Shown here piece after piece: positions 47,633 through 58,410 of a stretch of 64,000 nucleotides of DNA. The DNA is from Cerioporus squamosus (Eukaryota; Basidiomycota; Agaricomycetes; Polyporales; Polyporaceae). The stretch's first letter is position 1; each line of letters opens with the position of its first letter. Made by a program: the position numbers and the translations under genes. The notes below the pieces were generated by a model. That model did no database searches and was not told the origin of the DNA. It saw only the letters and a program-made list of their open reading frames with translations. The stretch spans positions 110,335 to 174,334 of the forward strand of contig JABYQS010000076.1 in the NCBI GenBank assembly GCA_022592435.1, given 5' to 3'.

Positions 47633-49316
47633 ATGAGCAGCGGACGGTATGTGGCAGACCGTACCCCTGAACATATCATCTGACATATCAACAACAGACC
47701 GCGACTTACTGCGGCAAGACAATACGACGGCTTTGATAATCGAGACGAAGTTCGCCATGATGCGCTGGAGCTGCCTCGTCGTGCTGGCGCATCCTCAGGC
47801 TCATCGAGCACTCGGGGACAGGATAGCCTGCCCCAATCCACCCCCCAAGATTACGTTACTGGCATGCGCGACTTGGCGGTAGAAGTCCTCATCCAAATAT
47901 TCACCAATGTCGTCCCGACATCCCGTCGTCACATTCGACTCACCCATGTATGCTGCCTGTGGCGTGCGCTCATCCTCGACATTCCCGAGTTCTGGGCGGA
48001 CATGCTCGCCGTCCCTCGTTTCTTCACGGAGAAGGTCAGCGAACAGGCCGTTGAATTCTGGCACGCGTTCATAAACCGTACCACGTCGACTACTACCTCT
48101 CAAGCTCCAGCTCAACGAACGGAGTTTTGAACTCCTCAAGACCATCCCGCAGCACCTGCCCCGAATATCGTACCTTTCCGTGCGGTCCAAGACAACAGGC
48201 GACAAGGAGCCGCGTCCTGTCGGCTTCCTCAATCCCCTCCCAAGTCTAGAAACATTGATATGCACCGGCGACGGCTACTTGCGTTCTCATTCATCGCCTT
48301 ACTACCCGCGGCTGCGTCATCTCGAAGTCAGTGCCATAAGCTTCTCCACGATGAGACGCATGGCTGGCCCGTCCTTGACGACCTTGATCATCCACACCGG
48401 CGCCCTTCGCCCATCCATATTCCTCGCTGCCCTCTCCCACTGCTCCGCCTTAGAGGTTCTGCGTATGTGGCGGATTACTACTGTCGGCAGACCGACCGCC
48501 ACCGCTGGCTGCGTTCGCTTGAAACGGCTGCGCAAGTGGACCATGTCCAGCCACAGCCGCTCTGACGAGTGGATACAATACATGCTCTGCCACATCGCCT
48601 GCCCGCCTACCGCAAAAGTGACCATCCGGACCACGTACGACTACGCGTCCAACCTCCTGCGGGGTACCGGTCTGAGTCAGGTGCCCCTCCCACACTTCAT
48701 CACAGACAGGCGCGCTCAGTTCGTCTTCACGCTCGCCTTCGACGCCGCACTGGACGCTCCCGTCCTTCAGTTGCAAGCATACCTGTTAAGAGAGAAGTCC
48801 CCGCGGTTCAGATTGTCTACGACGGACGTCGCCTGGCGCGTCGGCAGCCGACACCTGGGCTTGAGAGGTTCCCCGGGCCCGTCAGCGTCAGCGACAGCAA
48901 CGGTCGCCTCCAGCGTCATACACACCTTCCTCAAGTCCCCTCTCCAGGGCCTCACGACACTGCAGCTGCGCTTGAGCCGTAGAGTCGGGCTACTCACGCA
49001 TGCCCAATGGAAAGTCTTCCTGGAGGCGTTCTCCGGCCTGCGATCGCTGTCGGTGCGCGTCCACTCGTGCAAGGGCTTGCTAAGAGCCCTGCGCCGGTAC
49101 GCAATACTACGAACCCTGGAGAAACTCGACATAACGTGCAGCAACGGGACGGGTACCTACCGCAACCTCGCGATGACGGTCGAGGTGTGCGTCAACGACG
49201 GTCTTCCACTGCGATACCTCGCCTTCTACCATCGAGAGAGATACCCCCGGGTTCCTGACACACTCCTGGAGAGGATGTGCTGCGTGGTCCCAGAGGTGGT
49301 GGTCGGAACGTTCTGA
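47633..49316 (+). CDS. F-box protein, one frameshift
   Basis: Probable SCF substrate adaptor of the large basidiomycete F-box family. Two exons: 47633-47646 (14 nt, MSSG then the intron) and 47698-49316; about 543 aa. After a hydrophilic ~60-aa leader the F-box reads LAVEVLIQIFTNVVPTSRR followed by THVCCLWRALILDIPEFWAD. The remainder looks like degenerate leucine-rich repeats (LPSLETLICTGD, LRHLEVSAISF, SLTTLIIHTGAL, LQLRLSRRVGLL, LEKLDITCSNG), typical of this family. Near 48095-48105, between FINRTTSTT and PLKLQLNERSFELL, the frame changes by +1 (or -2), though both halves are clearly one protein. Such families expand and decay fast, so a pseudogene is possible, but the rest is open for 380 codons. 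Confidence 0.8.
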
Positions 49317-49582
49317 GCTTCCATGATCAACTACAGTCTTAAGAGTGTGCATGAGCCAGTGTGTTGGTGTGTCTATGATTAGTGCTGGAAATGTATGTGA
49401 TACATGCGGATAGCAGGTACTAGTAGCCAGATGATAGCATAGCGATATAAAGTACAGCGGCGTCGCACCAGCCGCTCGATGGTGTCTCCTTTTATCAAGG
49501 GAAAAACGAAAGAGCATGCGTAGAGCCTTGCCTCTTATGCAAGACACCCGCTCACACCCCCTCGTCATAGCAGCTCGAGCCC

Positions 49583-51985
49583 TCACTGCTCCTCCTCGTA
49601 GCGACGTCTGGGGGCGCGCTCACCCTGGTAACGATTGGGGGAGCGGTCACTGTCGTGACGATTGAAGGAGCGGTTTTCCTGGAATCGCCGACCCGACGAG
49701 CGGTCATCTTCGTAACGACTGGGGGAGCGGTCCTCCTGGAATCGACGACCTGAGGAGCGATCATCCTGGTCGTAACGACGCTCCGAACCCCACGGCGTTC
49801 TCTGGCGGCGCTCGCCCCCGCCAAAACTCCTGCCAATATCGGATTCCTCCGCCTCTCCTCCGTCGTTGAACCTCCTTCGGAAGTTCGGCTTCTGGCTCTT
49901 GTCGACCTTCCCCCGCGCCTGCCACGGGAACTGTATATCCCGCGCCCGCTGCTCCTCCCTTCGGTTGGGCCGGCGCGACTCGTGGCGGTAGCTTTTGTCG
50001 AGGAACTCGCGCGGCACGCGCATCTGCACCTTCTCGCCGACGAACGCCTCCGCCCACTGCTGCACGCCCGCGACCGCGACCGGCTTCTGCACGCGGATCT
50101 TGTCCGAGTGGGACGCGTAGAAGGCGAGGACCGTCGTCAGCGCCTCGACCACCTCCTGCTTGTCCAGCGACGGCTGCAGCTCCTTGATCGCCTCCGGGAT
50201 CCGCTCGAGGCGGGGAGCGACGGGCACCTCGAAGCGCAGCGACGGCCGGCGGTCTCTGTCGTCCCGCCTGTAGCCGTCCCGCCCGCGGTGGTCGTCTCGC
50301 CTGCGGTGGTCGTCCCGCTCCCGCTCTTGCTTGGGGAAGAACGCTGACGGGTCCGCGTCGTGCTTCTGCGCGAGCTCGATGACATTGGCCTGAAGCTGGT
50401 TCGTGGTGAGCTCCTTGAGCTGGATGTCCGTCAACTGCCAGGTTAGGAACCCGAGCTCCCAGGGAAGGAGGACGAGGTCAGCACGTCCAGTGGCGAGGTC
50501 CTTGCCACGGCCAGTACGGCCGACACGGTGCACGTACGCGGAGCGGCTCTGCGGTACGCCGATCTGGATGACGCGAGTGATGCCGGGGTAGTCGACGCCG
50601 CGCGCAGAGACGTCCGAGGTGATCATGACCGATGCACCCGAGTTGTCTTTCCGGAACCAGTCAGACGTCCTGATGCGGCTGTTCATAGCCTTCTTGGAGT
50701 GCATCTCCATGAACCGTGTGCGCTGGCCGGCGGGGAGAACCTCGGCACCAAGCTGCGAAATCATCGTGCTGTAGAGCTGGACGAGACGGGTCGTCGGGAG
50801 GAAGACGAGGACCTTCGACTTGCCAGGGTTCGCGAGCTGATCCTCAGAAATGAGCCGGAGGATGTGCGGGACCTGCTCCTCGGGGGACGGGACAGCGGTA
50901 TAGTACTGGGGGATCTGGAGATGGATGGGCGACGCGTCCTTAGGTACACAATTGATGAACGAGTGGTTCTTGTCGAGAACCTGGCGAGCAACCTGTTCGA
51001 TGGCGGTGGGCATCGTAGCAGAGAACATGAACGTCTGCCGTGCTGGGGGCTCTGGCAAGTGCTCGGATATGGCCGCGATGTCTTCACGGAAACCCATTTC
51101 CAACAGGGTGTCCGCCTCGTCCAGGATGAACTAGAGGGCCATTCAGAGACATACTCAACCGATCACCAGGTATAAACGCACCATCTGTGTAGTCTTCAGA
51201 TCCTCCTTGAAGCCAGGTTCGTTCTCGATGAAATCCCGCAGCCGGCCAGGGGTCGCCACAATGATGTCCCTACGACCGAGGTTCCAGTCGCGCACCTGTT
51301 TACGCTTCGGAAGGCCGCCGACCATGAGCTGGACCTCGAACTTCTCGTGATGCTGCGTCAGCTTGATGGCCTCGTTTGCAATCTGCGTGGCGAGCTCGCG
51401 AGTAGGGCTGATGATGAGAGCGCCAACATTTTTCTTCGCAAACTGGTCAACTGCGCGGGAGAGGGTGGTCTTGCTGTTCGAGGCCGTGTCCGCTGCTACC
51501 TGCTCGGCATGCGCACGCAGAGCGTTCAACCGAGATTCGACTGCCGGAATGAGGAATCCCAGAGTTTTGCCAGTACCGGTGCGTGCCTTCACCAAGAGGT
51601 CGCGCGAACCTTTCGGTTCCTCACCCTCCTTGACGGGCTCGATGAGCCCCGGGAGGAGAGGGAGGACAGCGGCCTGGACGGGACTCATGTGGACGAGACG
51701 GAAGGGACGGTCGGTCAGGGCGCGCAGCGTACGCGACGAAACAGCACCCTCGAGCGACTCGAACTTGGGCTGATCGCCATTCGGTACGGCCGGGGCTGCT
51801 TCGCCTTCCTCTGTGTCCTCTGTGTGTTTTGCCTGTGTGTCCCTCGGGGGTTCGGAAGACCACTTCGCCTTCTCCACTTTGTGGTCGGGTACGGGAATGT
51901 CGGAGCTGACGTGCCGTGCGGAAACGAAGCGACCTGCGCGAAGTGCTGTTGATTCGTCAGTGATTAAGTTCAGACGCGAAGACAT
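49583..51985 (-). CDS. MSS116-like mitochondrial DEAD-box RNA helicase
   Basis: ATP-dependent RNA helicase/chaperone; MSS116-type enzymes act in mitochondrial intron splicing and translation. Two exons: 51985-51182 and 51130-49583; 783 aa in one frame. Motifs in order: Q-like FRLVHMSPVQAAVLPLL, I ARTGTGKTLGFLIPAVE, Ia SPTRELATQIA, GG VGGLPKR, Ib TPGRLRDFIE, II FILDEADTLLEMGF, III FMFSATMP, IV KVLVFLPTTR, V TSDVSARGVDYPG, VI YVHRVGRTGRG. Motif II is cut by the only intron. The C-terminus is rich in Arg/Asp/Ser with repeats of DRSSGRRFQED and DRSPSRYEDD type, like the basic RNA-binding tails of MSS116/CYT-19. N-terminal targeting sequence is not obvious from the start at 51985 (MSSRLNLITDES); a short upstream exon could supply it, because the ATG is preceded by TTAG, a possible acceptor. 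Confidence 0.9.
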
Positions 51986-52879
51986 CTAACACCGTCCAAT
52001 ACGCGCAATCACTGGAAATGCAGTCCCGAGCTCGAGCACGTCGTTTGGACTGGTCAACCCGCCCGGCCACCGCATCATCCGACGACTGAGCTTGCAAGTG
52101 ACTTCAATCAGGCCCGAGCCCTGCTGAAGCCCGACAAGACGCAGTGCACAACAGACAGGCAAAGGGAGATAGTGGAGGCGGTCAATCGTGCAGAACAGTG
52201 GAAGTCAGGTCGGCCAGCGAACCTCCACTTCCACTAGTCTTGCAGACGATCGACCAGTCGAAGTCAGTTGGCGAGCGCGGAACCGGCAACATGACAGGCC
52301 CAGCGTGGACGAGCATGGGGACCGTCCGGTGGACATGTCCGCGGACAGGTTCTCCGACGAACTCTCTACCCCCTGCATCCTCGACTCTCGAACCCTGCGC
52401 TGGGAGACTCTGCGCATTGCGCCATGGATGCATCATGTCGCATATGGCGAAGGAAAGTGCAGTCATGTGGAGAGGTGATAATGCGCAGTGGACAGTGGAC
52501 GAGCGTAATGCTGGCGACGTACCGTGCAAAGCCAGTGCACCCTGAGAGCACCGGCATACTCGCGCAGCCGGCGCAAGGCCAAGCCCAAACGATCTCGACC
52601 ACAGTGTGGCCGCCATGAGGGGGATGGACGCGAGGTCCGGAGGGGGAGGAAGAGGGAGGAGGACAACCTTGCACGCGCACGAACTTATGGACGCGCTCGA
52701 AAACCAGCGCGTCCCAAAAACTCGCCGGTGCCACAACGCAAACAGGCGCAAACACTCCCGCCTTGCCGGCCACTGGCTCGCTTGCAAGTTGCCGCTTCCG
52801 CCCGACTCGCCCCCAAAGACCGTTTCGGCTCGTGCTTGTCGCCGCCTCCGTCAGCGTTCTCGTCTCTCCGTCTGCCACC
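51986..52879. promoter_or_regulatory. Divergent promoter DEAD-box gene / KHDC4-like gene
   Basis: 894 bp between head-to-head start codons. ORFs here are shadows without motifs. The final 60 nt before 52880 form a C/T-rich leader (CTCGTCTCTCCGTCTGCCACC) with good ATG context. Confidence 0.5.
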
Positions 52880-54494
52880 ATGTCGTCCAAGCGCAAGTGG
52901 GATCAGGCCGCACCAGAGGACGCCGAAGCGCCGTCTGCGAAGGCCACGAAGGTCGAGGAAGGCAAGACCGCGTCCGAAGCAGCAGCTGCCGCAGCGGCCA
53001 TTGCGGCCAAAATTGCGGCCCAGTTTGCGGGCGGCGGTGGGCCTATCGGTGGTGGCACGAAGGACCCCCATGACGGCGACTTCGTGCACGACATTGACAT
53101 CAACGACATCAGGAACAGGTACCTCCTCACCAAGGGCGTGACACAGCAGCAGGTGCGTCTGTCCTCTTTCACGGCCGAGTCATGGCCTCATACTGGGGAA
53201 CGCGCAGATACACGACGAGACGGGTGCTTCCGTCAGCACCAAGGGTGTATGGTACCCGGACAGGTCAAAGGCTACCGAGAGGGACCCCCCTCTTTACCTC
53301 CACATCTCTGCCACCTCGCAGGAGATGCTGCAGAAGGCCATCGACAAGGTCAACGAGCTCATCAACATGGACATGGGCTCTCTCGTGGAAGACAAAAGTT
53401 CGCGGACGCGCGAAAGGGTACGTGTCCCTGCTGACTCGGATGTCGTACATGCCGCTCACTCACGGACTTGCAGCGCAAATGGCCTGAGGAGAAGATCCCT
53501 GTGGGAATCGACACTATCAGGAACTTCAACGTCCGTGCGAAGGTGGTTGGGCCATCGGTATGTCGCTGTTCTGTTTACCTCGAACCCCTGCTCACGGGGG
53601 TGCAGGGTATGTTCGTCAAGTATATCCAGCAGGAGACAGGTACTCGTGTGCAGATCAAGGGTCTCGGTTCTGGATTCGTTGACCAAGACACTGGCCATGA
53701 GCACGACGAGCCCATGTTCATCCATGTAACGTGAGTGTCCGCCAGCTCGTCCTACTCTGTCCAATTCGCTCACGTCTATGTATTAGTGGCCCCGACGAGC
53801 AACAAGTGCAGCGCGCGAAGGCGCTCACGGAGGATCTCTTGGAGGTCGTACGCGCGGAGCATGCGAAAGTGAAGGCAATGCTGGCACATCAACAAATGGA
53901 ACTCCATCAAGCACAAGTCCAGTACGCTGCTTACAATGCTTATGGTGTATGTATGCTCCGCTCATTCTCCTCTTCTTCGTGCCAGTCCCCTATGGCAGAC
54001 AAGTTGCCTCTGCCTGACCCTGGTCTGTATACTTCTATTGTTGGATCGCTGACATGTTTGTGTCTAGGGTTATGCGCCCCCTCAACCGGGTAGTGCGCCC
54101 CCTCCTCCACCACCTGGCGAACAACCGCCTCCACCGCCAGACGGGAGTGCTCCCGCACCCCCTGGCGCCGCGGCAGCAGGCGCTAACGCACAAGCAGGCG
54201 CGATGCCGGCCGCAGGTGCCTCAGCGGCCGACTGGGATGCGTACGCGGCTTACTGGTGAGTAACCCCCGTCGCCCGAGTGTTCGCATGAGTTAACGTTGC
54301 ACGACAGGACTGCCTACGGGTACGACGTCAACTCGCCTCAGTTCAAAGAGTGGCAGGCCCAGCAGCAGCAGCAATACGCGCAGTACTATGCTCAGGCCGG
54401 CTACACGGCGGGTGCAGCTGGCACGCCAGGTTCGTCGGGCACGCCTGCGCCGCCTCCCAGCGACCCCGTTCCTCCCCCGCCCCCTCCTGCGTGA
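52880..54494 (+). CDS. KHDC4/BLOM7-like KH-domain splicing factor
   Basis: RNA-binding protein related to human KHDC4 (KIAA0907/BLOM7), linked to the Prp19 complex and pre-mRNA splicing. Seven exons: 52880-53152, 53208-53417, 53474-53557, 53606-53730, 53787-53946, 54068-54255, 54308-54494; 408 aa in one frame. After an Ala-rich N-terminus (MSSKRKWDQAAPED) comes DIDINDIRNRYLLTKGVTQQ and the first KH-like unit IHDETGASVSTKGVWYPDR with PPLYLHISA; the second KH unit has FNVRAKVVGPSGMFVKYIQQ and GTRVQIKGLGSGF. The C-terminal third is Pro/Ala/Gln-rich with YGYDVNSPQFKEWQAQQQQQ, a spliceosomal STAR/SF1-like low-complexity tail. Name is confident at family level. Confidence 0.9.
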
Positions 54495-55229
54495 TTGGCC
54501 TTGGATTTGAGTTGCTACGGTGTCTTTGAGCATAAGGTCGGTATCTAATAGGTATATGATTCTATGTACGGTAGTACCGCGATGGGATAAAACGAGACTC
54601 GTGCCTCGGACACTGCCTGTCGTCCTGGGACCCTCAGCTGCGAGCAGAGAGTTTGAAGCTGGGAAGCGTCCGTTGCGACTTGAAGTGCTAGTCAAGTGAC
54701 AACTTGCACAAGAAGGCTCTACTCCTGCAAGATGAGCTCCTGCGCAGTTTCGTGGGAGAGTCGTAACCACAACCAACGATGGGATGCACCGGACGTGGTT
54801 GACGTGGGTATATGGGCTCCGCCGTGCTTTGAAGAGATAAGGTCTTTGGGTCCTTGAGTAGACCGGCGGCTGGTAGAACCTTAAGTACCACATCTTTGAC
54901 TGGAAGTGGACATGTGGGCGTCATGAGAGAGGTCGAGAGGAGGAAGTTCCTTGTGCTTCCTCATCGTTTCAGGAGGAGATGAGCGAGCCTCCAGCACAGC
55001 GGGGTCTGTCCAGTCAAAGTGATCCAAACCCAAGCCCACCTCAGGAGCAGCAGCGTCCCGTGACATACTTACCACCCTAGATACGCAGTGAAGACTGTCT
55101 CGCCTCGAGCCTGCAGCTTTGGTCAGAGGTGTAGAGCGACGTGGCGCGAAGCGATCGGAAGAGGCGACTCAGTTGACGCTAGACGTTGCCTCGTATCTTC
55201 TGCTCGTCCACAACCTGTGAAGTCGCGAC
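54495..55229. other. Convergent 3' intergenic region
   Basis: About 0.7 kb between the KHDC4-like stop and the likely PIG-A stop. It contains both 3' UTRs. An additional short 3' exon of PIG-A (acceptor near 55200) is possible. No independent gene seen. Confidence 0.45.
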
Positions 55230-57061
55230 TCACTCGTCAGCCAATACGGGCAATGTTAAGTGTGACCGGAGGTAAGCTACCTCTTGAAACCGCTCAGCAG
55301 TCCAATGCATCTGGACCTTGTCCAGTTGGTCTTCGGGTAGCCACCACTCGAGGAACACGAAGAACAAGCAGTCCACGACGAGGATGATCGCGAAGATGAT
55401 GCCAGCTGCGGGTCCCAGGTCCAGTGTGCTGCAGTTACTCGCGTCAGTAGTAGGTTTGTAACGGGAAGGTCGCGACTCGGGAGGACGGACCGATGCATGC
55501 GAGTCCAGAAGTCGTGTGGGGGCGACTTCACGACCGAGTCGTAGACGGCCTCCGTCCGCTGCGCAACGTCGCGCCAGTCGTAGAAGCCTCTGATGCGTGC
55601 GTGCGCCTTGTGTGGGTCGTGCTTGCCGGCGGACACGAGTCGGATTGCCTCCGACATTGCGCGAACGACGTCTGCAACATGCAACAGAGCAAAGGAGTTG
55701 AGAGGTTGCTTGACCTTGACGGGCGGTGGGGCTCGCAAGACTCGGAGAACAGCTTACCATCTTCATCCGGATTCGCAAAGGAGATCATGTCCTCCGGCAG
55801 GATCTCGGGAACTCCGCCGACCCGTGTGGACACGACGTACAGGCCGGCACATGCAGCTTCGAGGATGGCTATCCCGAATGCTTCGTCAGCGAGGTGTTCA
55901 TGAAGATTGTTCCTTGGACGAGAACCTAGACAGAAGAGTCATCAGATTGACTCCTGGGAGCAGCGCGTCGCACTCACGTCGCGGACGTCGCTGTGGCGAA
56001 CAGGTCCAAGCATCTCTATGCGGTCTTGCAGCAGATACTTCTCTCGCATTTGCAGCAGATCTATCATCTTGGGCCCGTCTCCTCCTGTTCGTAAAGTGAT
56101 ATGAGTTGTTCCGTTCGGTCACACCAGATATAGGTATCCTTGCCAATGAGAAAGCGGACGTTGGGAAACAAAGCGCATATGCGAGGTGCCGTTGCTACGA
56201 GCAGATCGACTCCCTTCCTATACGCAAGCCGAGATATCACGACCACTGTGACTGGGCGAAGTCAGCACCATCCCTCATGCTGTAGTATGGAATCGAAGAT
56301 GTCTCACTCGTGTCTCCAGAAGGCGGAGATGGGGCTGGCTTGAATTGGTCGGCAACCAGTGCGTTGGGGATGACGTGAACGATGTCGGGAAGGAGCCTCG
56401 CTCGCAGTACAGTATTTTCGCGACTGGCCTTCGGTCAGTACCGTCGACAAAGAGATGCTGGCACGTCACATACCCGGTGTGAGATACACAGATGGCGGCA
56501 TCTACGTTGCGCAAAGCCGCTTCGAGCAGCTTGTTAGTCAGGATACTCGCTGCGTCGTCGAAGCCAAACAAGCTGTGGTCGGTGAACACGGTCCGCACGC
56601 CCATGAGATGGGCATGCAGTATGCCTTCTTGTGCGAGCGAGGAAAGACCCGCGTGGCCGTGTATAATCTGGATCCCTTCGCGAAGTACGATGGTGCGCAA
56701 GTGTGGCAGGAATGCGAAGTAGTTTGGCAATGTTGCGGATGATGCGATGGTTGGGTATGGGAGGTAATAGACCTTGAGCGACGGAAGAAGCCACCGTATG
56801 CCTACACGGTCCGGCGGATGGCTGTGAGTGATGACTATGACCTGAGAGACTTCAGCACGGGTCCTGCTCACAGCAGCAAGTTTGCTGAGGCATACCTTAT
56901 GACCGCGCCGGAGCAGATTCGCGCTGAGCATGTATATGTGGCTCTCGACTCCGCCCACATTGGGGTGGAAGAAGTCAGATATCATCCTAGGAGGGAGTCA
57001 AACATCATTGTGGGGGATGGGCGCCATGAGGCTTGCGAGCTCACGCTATGTTGAACCCCAT
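55230..57061 (-). CDS. GPI3: PIG-A/Gpi3, GlcNAc-PI transferase catalytic subunit, one frameshift
   Basis: Catalytic subunit (GT4) of the ER complex that makes GlcNAc-phosphatidylinositol, first step of GPI-anchor synthesis. Nine exons: 57061-57045, 56986-56896, 56841-56474, 56423-56308, 56251-56144, 56084-55978, 55925-55758, 55671-55491, 55428-55230; about 451 aa. Exon 1 is only 17 nt (MGFNIA), matching the yeast N-terminus, and joins [20 protein letters not shown]. Then [80 protein letters not shown], the EX7E region ending [22 protein letters not shown], and a C-terminal membrane helix [20 protein letters not shown]. The intron 56143-56085 starts with GC. One base is missing near 55885 at the first Glu of EX7E, so the raw frame stops soon after. 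The stop at 55230 is the simplest end. Confidence 0.88.
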
Positions 57062-57192
57062 GGTGGAGTCTCCTGTGGTTAAGTGGGAAGGAACCAACTC
57101 GGCAGGTCAAGTTGCGACTCGGCTTCAGAGTACTGTGCTGCCGGAGTAAGACTCCTGCAACCATGTGGGCATCAGAGTAGCACTCCAAGGAA

Positions 57193-57291
57193 GGTTCGAT
57201 GGTGTAGTTGGTTATCACGTCCGTCTCACAGGCTTGATGGGGGAGTCAAGTGGTTCACGGGAGGTCTCCGGTTCGAACCCGGGTCGAACCA
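57193..57291 (+). tRNA. tRNA-Val(CAC) with a 25-nt intron
   Basis: Acceptor arms GGTTCGA (57193-57199) and TCGAACC (57284-57290) pair perfectly; discriminator A at 57291. D-arm GTGT-AGTTGGTTA-TCAC; anticodon stem TCCGT pairs with ACGGG (57257-57261); loop CTCACA puts CAC at positions 34-36; T-arm TCCGG-TTCGAAC-CCGGG. The intron sits after position 37, 57231-57255, the canonical place. A run of six T follows directly and ends Pol III transcription. Confidence 0.9.
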
Positions 57292-57297
57292 TTTTTT
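57292..57297 (+). terminator. Pol III terminator of tRNA-Val
   Basis: TTTTTT directly after the discriminator base. Confidence 0.8.
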
Positions 57298-57433
57298 GTG
57301 TTCAATGGTTCCTGAAATCGCTCAGCCTCTACTTGTGTAACCTTCTCCCCATCAATGACACGTTCGCGCTCGTCCCGATACTGCCCCATTTCGGAACGGC
57401 GCTGGAAGGTAATTATGATCAAAGTCTGGGACA

Positions 57434-58047
57434 TGTCACGGTCAGTAGACCAGCACCCCTTTTCGTTTTCCCTGGAAGTTTCACTTTCCCATCCTGGCCC
57501 CTTTCCTACTTCGTACACATCTCACTTTGGACCCCTTGATCTCATTCTCGCGCCCGTATGCTCTGTTCCCGCGACTGCATGCCTTGTTCTCGCACTTACC
57601 ATCCCGTTACCATGTGTTTTCCCACCCTTTTGTCTCCCACTCGTACAGCCTCGCTCCCTTTCCCGCATGAGTCACGTCCACTGGCACGTGATTGTTCAGA
57701 GTAGACTAGTATATAAACCCCTCCCAGCGCTTACCTGGTCCCCATCTCGACCTCCTGGTCATTGGGACTAGGTGCGCTTTCCCCCATGTACTTTCCCCTT
57801 GTCTCTGTGCTAATATAACCTGGTCATTGGGACTAGTCTGTCGCAGTGCGCGTGAAGACTAGCTATCGACGACTTTGTGCCTCCGAGCCGGTCATTGCTC
57901 TGCCCTCGTCGAGCTTTCTCTCTACTCCCCCCTTTTCGGCTCCTCGCTGCTCGCCCCTCAGACCGTCGCTGATCGACGTCTGGTGTCTACGCACCTAGTC
58001 GCCGCGACATTAGGTCGAGATCCCTCATCGGTGCCGACACTCTGACA
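57434..58047 (+). repeat. 5' LTR of element B
   Basis: 614 nt. A TATA box (TATATAAA) is at 57710-57717. The 18-nt unit CCTGGTCATTGGGACTAG is present twice, 57754-57771 and 57819-57836, in direct orientation, and both copies are kept in the 3' LTR. Confidence 0.85.
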
Positions 58048-58055
58048 AGAGTGTC
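58036..58055. other. Hairpin at the LTR/internal junction of element B (primer-binding region)
   Basis: GACACTCT (58036-58043) and AGAGTGTC (58048-58055) form a perfect 8-bp stem around a 4-nt loop GACA that is the LTR terminus. The 3' arm is exactly where the primer-binding site should start. Confidence 0.7.
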
Positions 58056-58410
58056 CCCATCGCTCGACAAGCCACCCCGTCACCCTGGACTGTTCCCGCA
58101 GACACCACGCCTGGGATACCGAAGACCAAGAATACGTCCATCGAGGAAGGATCCGGAGGATAACGCGTGGTACTGGGAATCCTGTGAGCAGAACCCTTGC
58201 CCCAATCGTCACTATCGCCCCAGTCGCATCAACGTCGAAGCCTACTCCGAAACTTTCATCCCCGTCCCCGACTCTCCCGTTGCAGAGTCACCCACCACAC
58301 ACTCCCCCCTTCCAAGCACCCCGATTGACGAACGCGAGGTCGTTGCTCTTATCGCCGCACCCCCATCACCTGTGATCACCCCCTCTCGTCCACCGTCAGC
58401 ACCACCTGCG

